Below are positions 25,634 to 34,156 of a stretch of DNA of 62,564 bases, piece by piece. Source of the stretch: CSSED10-109M sp964349455 (GTDB lineage: Bacteria > Bacillota_I > Bacilli_A > RF39 > UBA660); the NCBI GenBank assembly GCA_964349455.1, contig CAYGGG010000001.1:1-62564 (forward strand), written 5' to 3'. Position 1 is the first letter of the stretch. The number at the start of each line of letters is the position of its first letter. The position numbers and the translations under genes were made by a program. The notes beneath the pieces were generated by a model. It saw only the letters and a program-made list of their open reading frames with translations, made no database searches and was not told the DNA's origin.

Positions 25634-28237
25634 TCAAGATTTTTTTAACCTAACCCACTTATATAACTCCATTACCAAAACAATTGGGAGCGCTAGAATA
25701 AATACATAAACAATGTGTGAAAAAGGAATCGGTTCAACCGATAAAATCCTACTCAAAGATGTTTGTGTGACCAAAAAATGAATTCCTAACGTAATAAAAA
25801 TTGATCCGAAAACAAATGGGTTATTTCTAAATTTCATCTTAAATAATGAATGCTTTTCACTTCGACAATTAATTACATGAACATTCTGCATAAATACCAT
25901 TAACAATATCACATAACTTCTTGCTTCTGCTAAAGGAACATTGTTTGCTAGCAGTTCAGTCCAAAAATAAAAAGTAATAATCGCCATCACCACCGCGGCC
26001 AAAAATATTTGTTCGATCATTTTCAAATCAAAAATTTTTTCATCGGGTCTTCTCGGTTTCTGTTCCATGACCCCTTTTTCAGCTTTTTCAAAGGCCAATG
26101 CCACATCTTGAATTCCACTCGTAACAATGTTTAACCATAATAATTGCAAAGCAATTAACGGTAATGGCAAGTTAAAAATAATTGCCATTACAAACATTAA
26201 CACTTCGGCGACCCCTGTTGACAACAACATTGCAATAACCTTCCGAATATTACTATAAGCCACGCGCCCCTCTTCAACTCCCGCCACAAGCGACATAAAA
26301 TTATCATCAATAATTATCATTTGGCTTGTTTCCTTTGCAACGTCAGTTCCACTACCAACTGCCACGCCAATATTAGCTACTTTTAAAGCTGGCGCATCAT
26401 TAACCCCATCCCCCGTTACCGCAACAAATTCACCACCACGCTTATAAGCTTTAACAATTTCTAACTTTTGTAATGGCGAAACACGACTAAAAACTTTCTT
26501 TGAAAACACAAACCGATCAAAACCCTTCCCCTTTAATTTTTTGTCAATTTCTTCTCCGTCAGTTACTTCGGAAATATTATCGGCCATTTTTAATTGCTTT
26601 GCAATTGCAAAAGCGGTCAACGGATGATCACCCGTTATCATAACAACTTTAATTCCCGCTTGCCGACATTTTTCAATAGCCGTAATGACCTCTTCCCGAA
26701 TTGGATCAATAAAGGCAACCATTCCTAAAAATGTTAAATCTTTAATGTCACTAGCTAATTCACCATAACTGCCACCGCTTGCCAAAGCAATTACTCGATA
26801 ACCCATTCCCGCTAAAAGTAAATTTTGTTTTTCTAGCAATTCTAAATTAATTGGTTTATCCCCGCCATCAATCCTCATCTTATTACAGAAAGAAATCACT
26901 TTTTCAAAAGACCCTTTAATCGTACATTGCTTTTCATCAAAAAAAACAGCCGAAAATTTTTGCTCAGATTCATAAGGAATCGAACTTGTAATTCTTTTCT
27001 TATCCACTTTTACTTTAGCTTTTAAAGCTAAAGACAAGAAAGCAACATCAATTGAATCACCAAAATAATGCCACTTATCATCCTTTAAAAACAAATTGCC
27101 CTCGTTATTCAAAGCACCCATCTCAGCAATCATAACCGTTTGTTGATTAATTTCAACTTTTCCGTTCCCATTATAACCAATTCCTTCAATCATAAATTGC
27201 CTTTCATCTGGCACTAATATAATAGATGCTGTTTGTTGATTATTAGTTAATGTTCCCGTTTTATCAGTAGCAATCACCGTACAACTACCCAAACTTTCGA
27301 CGGCATTTAATTTTTTAACAAGCACATTCCTTTTAGCCATTCTTGTTGAAGCAATTGATAATGCAAACGTTAATACAACCGGCAGCCCTTCTGGAATTGC
27401 CGAAATCGTTAAAGCAACAATTAAAAAGAAAATTTCTTGAAAAGCCTCACCTTTAAAATACAACAAAAACAATAAAAAAAGCCCAACAATTATTGTTAAA
27501 AAGGCAATTTGCTTAGTAAATTTTTCCATCCGAATTACTAAAGGTGTTTTTTCACTTTTACTCAACAAAACACTATCAATAATCTGACCGATTTCGCTAT
27601 TAAGACCAACCGCAACGACAATCCCGCGACCGCGACCACTAAAAACACTCGTCCCCACAAAAGCCATATTTGTTTGATCCCCGATTGACTTTTTCGTTTC
27701 AATTATTTCACAATTTTTGCTTTCAGGAATAGACTCCCCTGTTAAAATAGCCTCATCAATTGTTAAATTATTAGATTCAAACAATCTTAAATCAGCGGGT
27801 ACCTTAACTCCTGATTCAATTAAAACAACATCGCCAACCACTAATTCTTCAGACGGAATAATCATTTCTTTTCCATCTCTAATTACCTTTGCAGTTGCTT
27901 TAATTAAATTTTGCAAACTTTGCGCCTTTTTACTAGCTCGCCATTCTTGAATAGTTCCTAATAAAGCATCTGAGATAACAATTCCCAAAATAAACCATGC
28001 GTCCAACCTCTCGCCAATTGCAAGCGATAAAAAAGCGGCAATTAATAAAATGATAATTATTGGATTAATAAACTGTTGAAAAAATATTTCAAAAATTGTT
28101 AATCCTCTTTTTTTAGGAATAACATTTTTTCCAAATCGCAGAGCACGCTCGCTGATTAAAGAACTCGACAGTCCTTCTTTATTCGTTTCTAATTTCTTAA
28201 TAACATTGTCAATACTCATTCGATAAAATTCTTTCAT
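25634..28237 (-). CDS. P-type ATPase, calcium/cation (type II)
   Basis: ATP-driven cation exporter of the P2 group. All landmarks are present in 867 aa: actuator TGES (about residue 167), M4 motif PEGLPVVLT, phosphorylation site DKTGTLTNNQ (about residue 324), nucleotide domain KGSFEKV, and hinge TGDGVNDAPALKVANIGVA. Ten membrane helices are expected. PEGLP in M4 and NIVTSG-type M6 (LLWLNIVTSGIQDVALAFE) are shared by Ca2+ and Na+ pumps. The M6 motif lacks the NxxTD of classical SERCA, so the ion is uncertain. It follows a small membrane protein gene by 12 bases. Confidence 0.93.
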   Translation of the reverse strand: MKEFYRMSIDNVIKKLETNKEGLSSSLISERALRFGKNVIPKKRGLTIFEIFFQQFINPIIIILLIAAFLSLAIGERLDAWFILGIVISDALLGTIQEWRASKKAQSLQNLIKATAKVIRDGKEMIIPSEELVVGDVVLIESGVKVPADLRLFESNNLTIDEAILTGESIPESKNCEIIETKKSIGDQTNMAFVGTSVFSGRGRGIVVAVGLNSEIGQIIDSVLLSKSEKTPLVIRMEKFTKQIAFLTIIVGLFLLFLLYFKGEAFQEIFFLIVALTISAIPEGLPVVLTFALSIASTRMAKRNVLVKKLNAVESLGSCTVIATDKTGTLTNNQQTASIILVPDERQFMIEGIGYNGNGKVEINQQTVMIAEMGALNNEGNLFLKDDKWHYFGDSIDVAFLSLALKAKVKVDKKRITSSIPYESEQKFSAVFFDEKQCTIKGSFEKVISFCNKMRIDGGDKPINLELLEKQNLLLAGMGYRVIALASGGSYGELASDIKDLTFLGMVAFIDPIREEVITAIEKCRQAGIKVVMITGDHPLTAFAIAKQLKMADNISEVTDGEEIDKKLKGKGFDRFVFSKKVFSRVSPLQKLEIVKAYKRGGEFVAVTGDGVNDAPALKVANIGVAVGSGTDVAKETSQMIIIDDNFMSLVAGVEEGRVAYSNIRKVIAMLLSTGVAEVLMFVMAIIFNLPLPLIALQLLWLNIVTSGIQDVALAFEKAEKGVMEQKPRRPDEKIFDLKMIEQIFLAAVVMAIITFYFWTELLANNVPLAEARSYVILLMVFMQNVHVINCRSEKHSLFKMKFRNNPFVFGSIFITLGIHFLVTQTSLSRILSVEPIPFSHIVYVFILALPIVLVMELYKWVRLKKS

Positions 28238-28249
28238 CTTTTCACCTAC

Positions 28250-28603
28250 TTAATAACAAGTCGACTTCTTCTCTTCACTTCGATTATATATCTCATAGTT
28301 TAATATCATTTCTCCTGCATAGTTTTTTTTCAAACTAAATTCAAAACCAATCAATTCACTAAACTGATCAATCACATCTTGTTTCACCGATTTATCATTA
28401 GCTTTCATTTCTTTAATTTTCAAAAACCCATATTTATAATAAATTCTCTTCCCATCATGTCTTATACAAGTTATCTCACCCTCATACCATTGATCAAAAA
28501 ATAAGCGACCAAAGCCAATCAAAACTAAACCAATAATCAAAACCAATCCAATTTTATAATACTTAGAAAAATAATAACGAAAATCATGATTAACAGCTTG
28601 CAT
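28250..28603 (-). CDS. Small membrane protein upstream of the P-type ATPase
   Basis: 117 aa with one hydrophobic helix (about residues 17-35, IGLVLIIGLVLIGFGRLFF) and a soluble, lysine-rich domain with beta strands (GEITCIRHDGKRIYYKYGF). The ribosome binding site is GGTGGTG. It ends 12 bases before the ATPase gene and is almost certainly cotranscribed with it, so an accessory role for the pump is conceivable but unproven. No family recognised. Confidence 0.72.
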   Translation of the reverse strand: MQAVNHDFRYYFSKYYKIGLVLIIGLVLIGFGRLFFDQWYEGEITCIRHDGKRIYYKYGFLKIKEMKANDKSVKQDVIDQFSELIGFEFSLKKNYAGEMILNYEIYNRSEEKKSTCY

Positions 28604-28679
28604 TTCACCACCCCATTACATTAAAAATATACCACAAAACAATAATAAACACAAACTATCTTTTTCCTTATTATTTTGG

Positions 28680-28685
28680 TATAAT
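28680..28685 (+). promoter_or_regulatory. Extended -10 promoter element
   Basis: TATAAT at 28680-28685 is preceded by TGG (TGnTATAAT), an extended -10; no clear -35 is present. An AAAGGAG ribosome binding site follows before ATG 28705. Confidence 0.55.
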
Positions 28686-28704
28686 TAATCAAAGGAGCGA
28701 TTCA

Positions 28705-29406
28705 ATGTTTGATTTTATTTCGGAAAATAGACATCATTTTGTTTACCTTTTTATTATTTTAATTGCACTCGGTTTTTATTATGCCGTTAATCGCTTACAA
28801 CACAATCCAATGGGACAGTTTTTTACTGAAACTGGACTAGTAACTGATATCCATCACGATAAAAACAAGACAACCATTTTAATTGAAGAAGAAAACAGAC
28901 CGATCTATATTCACTTCAAAAAAAGAATTAATAATATTCAACTTGTTGATCAGGTCTTAATTCATACAAATGGAATTATTTTAGAAAGTTTCCCTGAACA
29001 AACAAACGGTCATGTTAATAAAAATATTTCACGTCAAATAATTCAAAAAATTGAACACCAGCAATTTCAATTTACAACCAATCAAATACTTGAACCCACT
29101 CATCAATATCGAAGATTTAGCACCCTCACATTCAACAAAGATGATTTCATTTTATATAACGAGCAATTCAATTTAATTGAAACCATTGAGTTAGATGATA
29201 GTGATACAATAATTGTTTCTTGGGGAAGCACAAAAGAAAATGACAAAATTACTTTTAATAACTTCATCATTTTTGATAATCAATTATATTTAATTTTTAA
29301 TATTACTTCAAACAACGAAGAAAAAACAATCACAACTGGATTCATTACCATTATAAAAGAAACATATGATGATTATCACAGTTTAATAAATCAAACAACA
29401 AAATAA
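28705..29406 (+). CDS. Membrane-anchored hypothetical protein, 233 aa
   Basis: One N-terminal membrane helix (about residues 10-29, FVYLFIILIALGFYYAVNRL) and a soluble beta-rich domain with many Thr, Asn, Gln and Ile. Segments such as TGLVTDIHHDKNKTTILIEE and YIHFKKRI suggest an OB- or beta-barrel-like start. Side of the membrane is uncertain. No family recognised. Its composition reflects the C-rich strand on which the few plus-strand genes lie. It ends at a bidirectional terminator. Confidence 0.75.
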   Translation: MFDFISENRHHFVYLFIILIALGFYYAVNRLQHNPMGQFFTETGLVTDIHHDKNKTTILIEEENRPIYIHFKKRINNIQLVDQVLIHTNGIILESFPEQTNGHVNKNISRQIIQKIEHQQFQFTTNQILEPTHQYRRFSTLTFNKDDFILYNEQFNLIETIELDDSDTIIVSWGSTKENDKITFNNFIIFDNQLYLIFNITSNNEEKTITTGFITIIKETYDDYHSLINQTTK

Positions 29407-29430
29407 AAAACGAGTTACCTCGTTTTTTTT
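29405..29430. terminator. Bidirectional terminator
   Basis: AAAACGAG (29407-29414) pairs with CTCGTTTT (29419-29426) around a TTAC loop and is followed by T-runs on both strands. Confidence 0.8.
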
Positions 29431-29842
29431 ATTCCATTATTTTTTTTGTTAAATTACCAATAAATGGAATTTTTGCTTCAGCATGATTAAAGACTCTTAC
29501 AACGCCAATGATGAATAGAACAATAAAGGCATACTCAACATACTTTAGAAGCGCTTCATTAAACTCTTGCAATGAATTTAATGTTTCGAGCTTAGTTTCA
29601 AATAAATCAAAAATATCAAGCAAAACTTTATAAAGTAAATTCCAAGCTCCAATTACAACATCATATGCCACTTTTAAAACTAAAACTTGTGTTAATTGAA
29701 AATTCAAAGCCGAACTTTTTTCAACCAACAATGCAAATCCCAAAAGCAACATCAGGTGTAAATACATTCCGTAATAAGCAAAGAAATACCCTAATAGTGC
29801 CAAAGCAATGATTTTAAAACCTGTTCTCCCTATCTTATCCAT
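29429..29842 (-). CDS. Membrane protein, 137 aa, unknown
   Basis: Hydrophobic segments at about residues 8-38 (IIALALLGYFFAYYGMYLHLM) and 105-125 (YAFIVLFIIGVVRVF) flank an amphipathic helical middle (LFETKLETLNSLQEF). Two to four membrane passes are likely. No family recognised. A GGAGGTAATT ribosome binding site precedes the ATG. It is convergent with the 28705 gene and shares its terminator. Confidence 0.72.
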   Translation of the reverse strand: MDKIGRTGFKIIALALLGYFFAYYGMYLHLMLLLGFALLVEKSSALNFQLTQVLVLKVAYDVVIGAWNLLYKVLLDIFDLFETKLETLNSLQEFNEALLKYVEYAFIVLFIIGVVRVFNHAEAKIPFIGNLTKKIME

Positions 29843-29890
29843 AATTACCTCCTAATTATATTATAGTACAAATATTATATTTTGTAAAGT

Positions 29891-30217
29891 TTATATTAAA
29901 TTATTTCGCTTCAAAACATTATAAATACAAGAGTAACTTCTTTTACTATAAAACATCGTAAATTTCCGAATACTTGCATTAGATCTTTTATAAAGATTAA
30001 CAATTTTTTCTTCTTCTTCCCTAGAAATAGCCAAGGCCGGTTTCCGATCCTTATTTCCATGCACTAATGAAATCTGATTATTTAAAAAAGCTTTCTTAAA
30101 GCGTAAAACATATTTCGGATGATACTCAGTCACATCAGCAATTTCCTGATAAGACATTCTAATTCGTCCCGCCAGCTTATCTTTTATAAGCATTAACAAC
30201 TGTTCTTTTCGATTCAT
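29891..30217 (-). CDS. Helix-turn-helix protein resembling the N-terminal part of an IS transposase
   Basis: The 108-aa product has two HTH-like units: SYQEIADVTEYHPKYVLRFKKAF (about residues 23-45) and ISREEEEKIVNLYKRSN through RSYSCIYNVLKRNNLI at the end. The arrangement, with the linker SLVHGNKDRKPA, resembles the paired-type DNA-binding region of ISNCY/IS481-like transposases. No DDE catalytic domain follows, and no terminal inverted repeats were seen. It could be a domesticated regulator or a transposase remnant. ATG 30217 after GGTGAT is preferred to 30226. A TATAAT lies just upstream. Confidence 0.7.
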   Translation of the reverse strand: MNRKEQLLMLIKDKLAGRIRMSYQEIADVTEYHPKYVLRFKKAFLNNQISLVHGNKDRKPALAISREEEEKIVNLYKRSNASIRKFTMFYSKRSYSCIYNVLKRNNLI

Positions 30218-30311
30218 TTTCATCACCTATAATCTAATTATATAGTAACTTTTTCAAAAAATAAAGGCCTAATTTAAAAAAAATATGATATCATATTAAA
30301 AGAGGTGTAAT

Positions 30312-31673
30312 ATGCGGAAAAGAAGAACAATAAAATTCATCATCGCCCTTACAATCGGAAAAATAATCTTTAACACTATTAAAATAATAAAACCAAATCG
30401 CGGATCACATACACCAGGAGAAATAGCAATCAAAATATGTCCTAATTTTTTATCGCGAATCCGCATTCCAAAAACAATCATTGCCGTTACTGGAACAAAT
30501 GGCAAAACAACCGTTGCCAATTTATTAAGCAATATTCTTAATCAAAATAAATATCAAACAATTATTAATAGCAAAGGGTCAAACACCGATGCCGGTGTCG
30601 CAACCGCTTTGATTCAAAAAGTTGATTTTTTTGGTAATTGCCACCATCATTTCGGTATCTTTGAACTTGACGAACGCTTAGCACATCGTGTTTTTGCTCA
30701 CATTGAACCGACCTATTTAGTATGTACTAATTTATTCCGTGACTCAATTAAAAGAAACGGTCACTTTGAATTTGTCTTCAACAAATTAAATCCGGCCATT
30801 CCAAACAAAACAACTCTTATTCTAAATGCCGATGATTTAATATCAAGTTCGTTACAGCCAAAAAATAAAAGAATCTATTTTTCAGTTGAAAACGTTTTAA
30901 ACCATGAACAAAAAAACATTGTTCAAGATATCAGTACCTGTCCGAAATGTCATTATTTTCTTGAATATAAATATCGCCATCATCATCATATTGGCAAGGC
31001 CTTCTGTCCAAAATGTTCATTTAAATCACCAACCAGTGATTTTACTTGTATCGAAATAAATAAAACAACCTTAACCATAAAAGAAAAAACAACTGATCAA
31101 TATCCTTTAATCGCAAACAACATCTATAATATTTATAACACAACCGCTATCATCGCCACTTTAAAAACAATTGGTTTAACGAAAGAACAAATAGCAAATG
31201 GTTTAAACCAGAGCACTTTAATTGAAAATCGTCAAAAAAGTTATCAAAAAAATAACCTTGAAGTATTAACAATCCTTTCAAAAAATCAAAACCCAATCTC
31301 AACTTCACTCGCACTTGACTATATCGCTAATCTTGAAGGCAACAAAGTTATTGTTTTATTAGTAACTGATACCTTAGATAAAATTCACGGTAGCGAAGAT
31401 ATCTCTTGGTTATATGATACCGATTTTGAATTTTTAAACAAACCAAATATCAAACAAATAATCGCCTGTGGAAACCGTTGTTATGATATCAGTACCCGTC
31501 TACAATTAGCAGGAATTAAAAAAAGCATCATTACAACCAAAGAAAACTATTTTGCAATTAAACGAGTAATTAAAAAAAATAAAATTAATAAAATAATTAT
31601 TGCATACGAACTTTACGGCTATAACATTGCGCTCGATTTAAAAAATAAAATAATAGGAGATCAAAATGATTAA
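30312..31673 (+). CDS. murT: MurT-like lipid II isoglutaminyl synthase, Mur ligase subunit
   Basis: MurT with GatD amidates the D-glutamate of lipid II. The product has the Mur ligase P-loop VTGTNGKTTVANLLS (about residues 60-74), the ELDE acid cluster (FGIFELDERL), NADD, a four-Cys zinc ribbon (CPKC...CPKC) characteristic of MurT, and the C-terminal DUF1727 end with DISWLYDTDFEFL. Several family positions differ: the usual FRDQLDRYGE is FRDSIKRNGH and the usual NPAG is NQNP. The gene has a GAGGTG ribosome binding site and overlaps gatD by eight bases. Identification is firm; activity is less certain because of the altered GatD. Confidence 0.9.
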   Translation: MRKRRTIKFIIALTIGKIIFNTIKIIKPNRGSHTPGEIAIKICPNFLSRIRIPKTIIAVTGTNGKTTVANLLSNILNQNKYQTIINSKGSNTDAGVATALIQKVDFFGNCHHHFGIFELDERLAHRVFAHIEPTYLVCTNLFRDSIKRNGHFEFVFNKLNPAIPNKTTLILNADDLISSSLQPKNKRIYFSVENVLNHEQKNIVQDISTCPKCHYFLEYKYRHHHHIGKAFCPKCSFKSPTSDFTCIEINKTTLTIKEKTTDQYPLIANNIYNIYNTTAIIATLKTIGLTKEQIANGLNQSTLIENRQKSYQKNNLEVLTILSKNQNPISTSLALDYIANLEGNKVIVLLVTDTLDKIHGSEDISWLYDTDFEFLNKPNIKQIIACGNRCYDISTRLQLAGIKKSIITTKENYFAIKRVIKKNKINKIIIAYELYGYNIALDLKNKIIGDQND

Positions 31674-32352
31674 ATTAGAAATTCTTTACCCTGAATACAT
31701 GAATCAATATGGGGATATTGGTAATATTAAATATCTTGAAAAAATAATTCCGAAGCTAAAAATAATCAAAACTCATCTAACTGATGAACCACACTTTTTA
31801 AAAGAAAAAATTGATATTTTATATTTAGGACCAACTACTGAGCAAAGACAAAATGAAATAGTTCAAAAATTATTACCATATCGCGAACAAATAAAAACCT
31901 TAATTGAGCAAAAAACATTAATTATTGCCACCGGTAATGCGATTGAATACTTCGGCAAATACATTCAAACCGACACAAAAGATTTAATTTCTTGTTTAAA
32001 CCTTTACAATGTATACGCCGAACAAATCCCTTTAGTAAGATATAATGATAACGTTACCTGCCCACTTGAAGGATTTACGGTCGTTGGTTTTAAAAATCAA
32101 AAAAGCCATCTTTATGGTAAAGATAAACACGCTTTAAAAGTGCCAACTGAAAAAAATTTAATTAATTTCATTATCGATAAAAATTTATTTGCCACCTATC
32201 TAATTGGTCCAATTCTTGTTTTAAATCCTTTACTAACTGAAGCGCTATTAAAAAAAGCAAACATTCCTTATAAGAAACCACCATTCTACGACATAGCTAT
32301 TGAATCTTATCAAAAAAGAGTAATTGATTTTAATCAACAAAAAAAACCGTAA
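31666..32352 (+). CDS. gatD: GatD-like glutamine amidotransferase homologue lacking catalytic Cys and His
   Basis: GatD normally hydrolyses glutamine and passes ammonia to MurT. The 228-aa product aligns along the family: MNQYGDIGNIKYL (family LNLYxDIGNI), LYLGPTTEQRQ (family GGGSDREQ), FGKYI, and TYLIGPILVLNP. However, the nucleophile region, ICGGYQFLGK in GatD, reads IIATGNAIEYFGK (about residues 86-98) with no Cys, and the catalytic His of TYLHGP is Ile (residue about 180). The ENHGGRT element is also gone. The gene overlaps murT (ATG inside its last codons), so the pair is kept together. A glutaminase reaction by this protein is very unlikely. Confidence 0.85.
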   Translation: MIKLEILYPEYMNQYGDIGNIKYLEKIIPKLKIIKTHLTDEPHFLKEKIDILYLGPTTEQRQNEIVQKLLPYREQIKTLIEQKTLIIATGNAIEYFGKYIQTDTKDLISCLNLYNVYAEQIPLVRYNDNVTCPLEGFTVVGFKNQKSHLYGKDKHALKVPTEKNLINFIIDKNLFATYLIGPILVLNPLLTEALLKKANIPYKKPPFYDIAIESYQKRVIDFNQQKKP

Positions 32353-32362
32353 GGTTTTTTTG
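32340..32362. terminator. Bidirectional terminator
   Basis: AAAAAACC and GGTTTTTT pair around GTAA, between gatD and the convergent PemK-like gene; T-runs lie on both sides. Confidence 0.75.
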
Positions 32363-32914
32363 TTAACAATTCTTTTCTCTTTTATATTTAACCAATTGTT
32401 TTCTTTTTAAACCTTTTTCAATTGGATCGACAATTTCACAACTAGACCTTGCCTCTTTTTTGCGCATTAGTTTTTCCAAACAAAAATCCTTATACCGTAA
32501 AACTAGTTTTTTCTCTAATTCATTTCTGTTATCTTCTAATTTGGTTACCCTTTTAACACAACAATGAACGTAATAACAATTAGAATTTTGATTAAAATCC
32601 CTAAACAATTTGGCCACTCGAAAATAATCACTCCCTGCACTATGCACAATTCGTCTAATATTCGCCCTTGGCGTTTTATAGACGTAACCCAAATGTACAA
32701 TCCCATCTTGCGCTGTAACATCCAGAATAGTATACCTGTTTAAGTCATTATATAAATGTAACCACTCCATCTTAGTTGACATTGTCAACAAATGAACATT
32801 AGTATTATCAGCAAACAAAACAAAACACGGTCTTCCGTATTTTGATTTATCTTTTTCACCATTCTCAAAAACAATATCCGTTACTAAAGCAATATCACCT
32901 GGCCAAATATACAT
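32363..32914 (-). CDS. PemK/MazF-like protein, 183 aa
   Basis: The N-terminal half looks like the PemK/MazF fold: PGDIALVTDIVFENG, then KYGRPCFVLFADNTNVHLLTM, a beta barrel that begins with GDI and RPxxV as in mRNA interferases. The C-terminal half (from about residue 115) is a Lys/Arg-rich helical extension ending KREKNC. No antitoxin-like small gene precedes it; instead it lies 24 bases after the D-Asp ligase-like gene in the same direction. It may be a MazF-fold protein with a different job. A GAGAGGATA ribosome binding site supports ATG 32914. Confidence 0.6.
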   Translation of the reverse strand: MYIWPGDIALVTDIVFENGEKDKSKYGRPCFVLFADNTNVHLLTMSTKMEWLHLYNDLNRYTILDVTAQDGIVHLGYVYKTPRANIRRIVHSAGSDYFRVAKLFRDFNQNSNCYYVHCCVKRVTKLEDNRNELEKKLVLRYKDFCLEKLMRKKEARSSCEIVDPIEKGLKRKQLVKYKREKNC

Positions 32915-32938
32915 ATTATCCTCTCTTCCAAAGACCCC

Positions 32939-34156
32939 TTATAACCCTCTTTTATTAAAATAACACGCAAACATTTTTCTTGAAATCATGTACACCCGAT
33001 AAGTAATAAAATAGCGAAGAAAACTAAAATCATTTAAATAATAAAGCGTGTAACCATATTTCTTTTTTCTAATTAGTTCTTTAATCTTTTCAAGATAAGC
33101 TTTATTGGCATATTTTACCAAAACATCCTTTGGAATGTCAAGCCATAACCACTCATTATCGGTATAAACAATATCCAAATCCTTACCATACACATACTCA
33201 TCAACCAAAAACCTCACCAAATTATAACCCGCCCCAGTTATATAATAACTTCCTCTTCCTTGGCGAAGATTCATTTCAAACAACTTATACTTATTATCTC
33301 GATAATCAAACTTAAAATCAAAATGAGCATAACCAACATAATTAATTTTTTCTAAGAATTCTTTAAACTGTTGATACATTTCTTGATTAGAAGTAGAAAT
33401 CATTGCCGCATAATTCCCAATTTCAGCAGGGTGATAATGTTCTAAAATAACATCACCCAAACACATCATCTTCACTTTCCCCGAAGCATCTGAATAGGTA
33501 TTTAAAACCCAACTAGCACTATCATCACCAGGTATAAAATCTTGAATAATAATATTACCTCGATAAGAAGACCCATAAATTCGTCTAACAATTTCTTCTA
33601 ATTCTTCTCTACTAGAAGCCATATAGGCTTTTTTTCGCCCCTCAAACTTAGCAGACAAATAACGAATACTATCAGCTGGCTTAACCGCCACTGGGAAGGA
33701 AAACGAAAACTCAATCTTATCCCGCGTTTCATAAGTACAAACATAAGTAGTAGGATAATCTAAATTATACTTCTCACACATTTCATAAAAAGAATCCTTA
33801 TCCTCCAATTGTTTATGTAAATCCTCATCAATATAAGGAACAACAAAATACTTCTGTAGGGCCTTCTTATTTTTTATTATCAGCTCAATATAATTATCCC
33901 CACAAGCAATTAGTAACAACTTTTTATACTTGGAACTTAACTCCTCACCAACAGCCACCATTGTTTTTAAAAAAACTGCTTGCTGATCAAAATTTTCATC
34001 AGTTCTCACTTCAACAATCCGACTATGTTTAGTCGCTCGCAATGCCATTTTCCCCAATGCCAAAGCCTTTTCACCATAGGCCTCATGCAATGATTTTGAC
34101 ATTCCATAAGCATTTTTATCGGTTCCTAACAATACTAATTTAAAATCTTTTTTCAT
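32939..34156 (-). CDS. ATP-grasp ligase similar to D-aspartate ligase (Aslfm family)
   Basis: The 405-aa product resembles the enterococcal D-aspartate ligase, which adds D-Asp to the lysine side chain of the peptidoglycan stem peptide. Shared segments include LVLLGTDKNAYGMSKS at the N-terminus, LLLIACGDNYIELI, PVAVKPADSIRYLSAKF, IIIQDFIPGDDSASWVLN, VKMMCLGDVILE, IGNYAAMI, and the metal-binding end FKLFEMNLRQGRGS (here YKLFEMNLRQGRGS). The identification is from remembered family sequence, so the amino acid added (D-Asp or another) is uncertain. It is cytoplasmic, coupled to an HD gene by a four-base overlap, and faces murT-gatD, another stem-peptide modifying pair. Confidence 0.8.
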   Translation of the reverse strand: MKKDFKLVLLGTDKNAYGMSKSLHEAYGEKALALGKMALRATKHSRIVEVRTDENFDQQAVFLKTMVAVGEELSSKYKKLLLIACGDNYIELIIKNKKALQKYFVVPYIDEDLHKQLEDKDSFYEMCEKYNLDYPTTYVCTYETRDKIEFSFSFPVAVKPADSIRYLSAKFEGRKKAYMASSREELEEIVRRIYGSSYRGNIIIQDFIPGDDSASWVLNTYSDASGKVKMMCLGDVILEHYHPAEIGNYAAMISTSNQEMYQQFKEFLEKINYVGYAHFDFKFDYRDNKYKLFEMNLRQGRGSYYITGAGYNLVRFLVDEYVYGKDLDIVYTDNEWLWLDIPKDVLVKYANKAYLEKIKELIRKKKYGYTLYYLNDFSFLRYFITYRVYMISRKMFACYFNKRGL

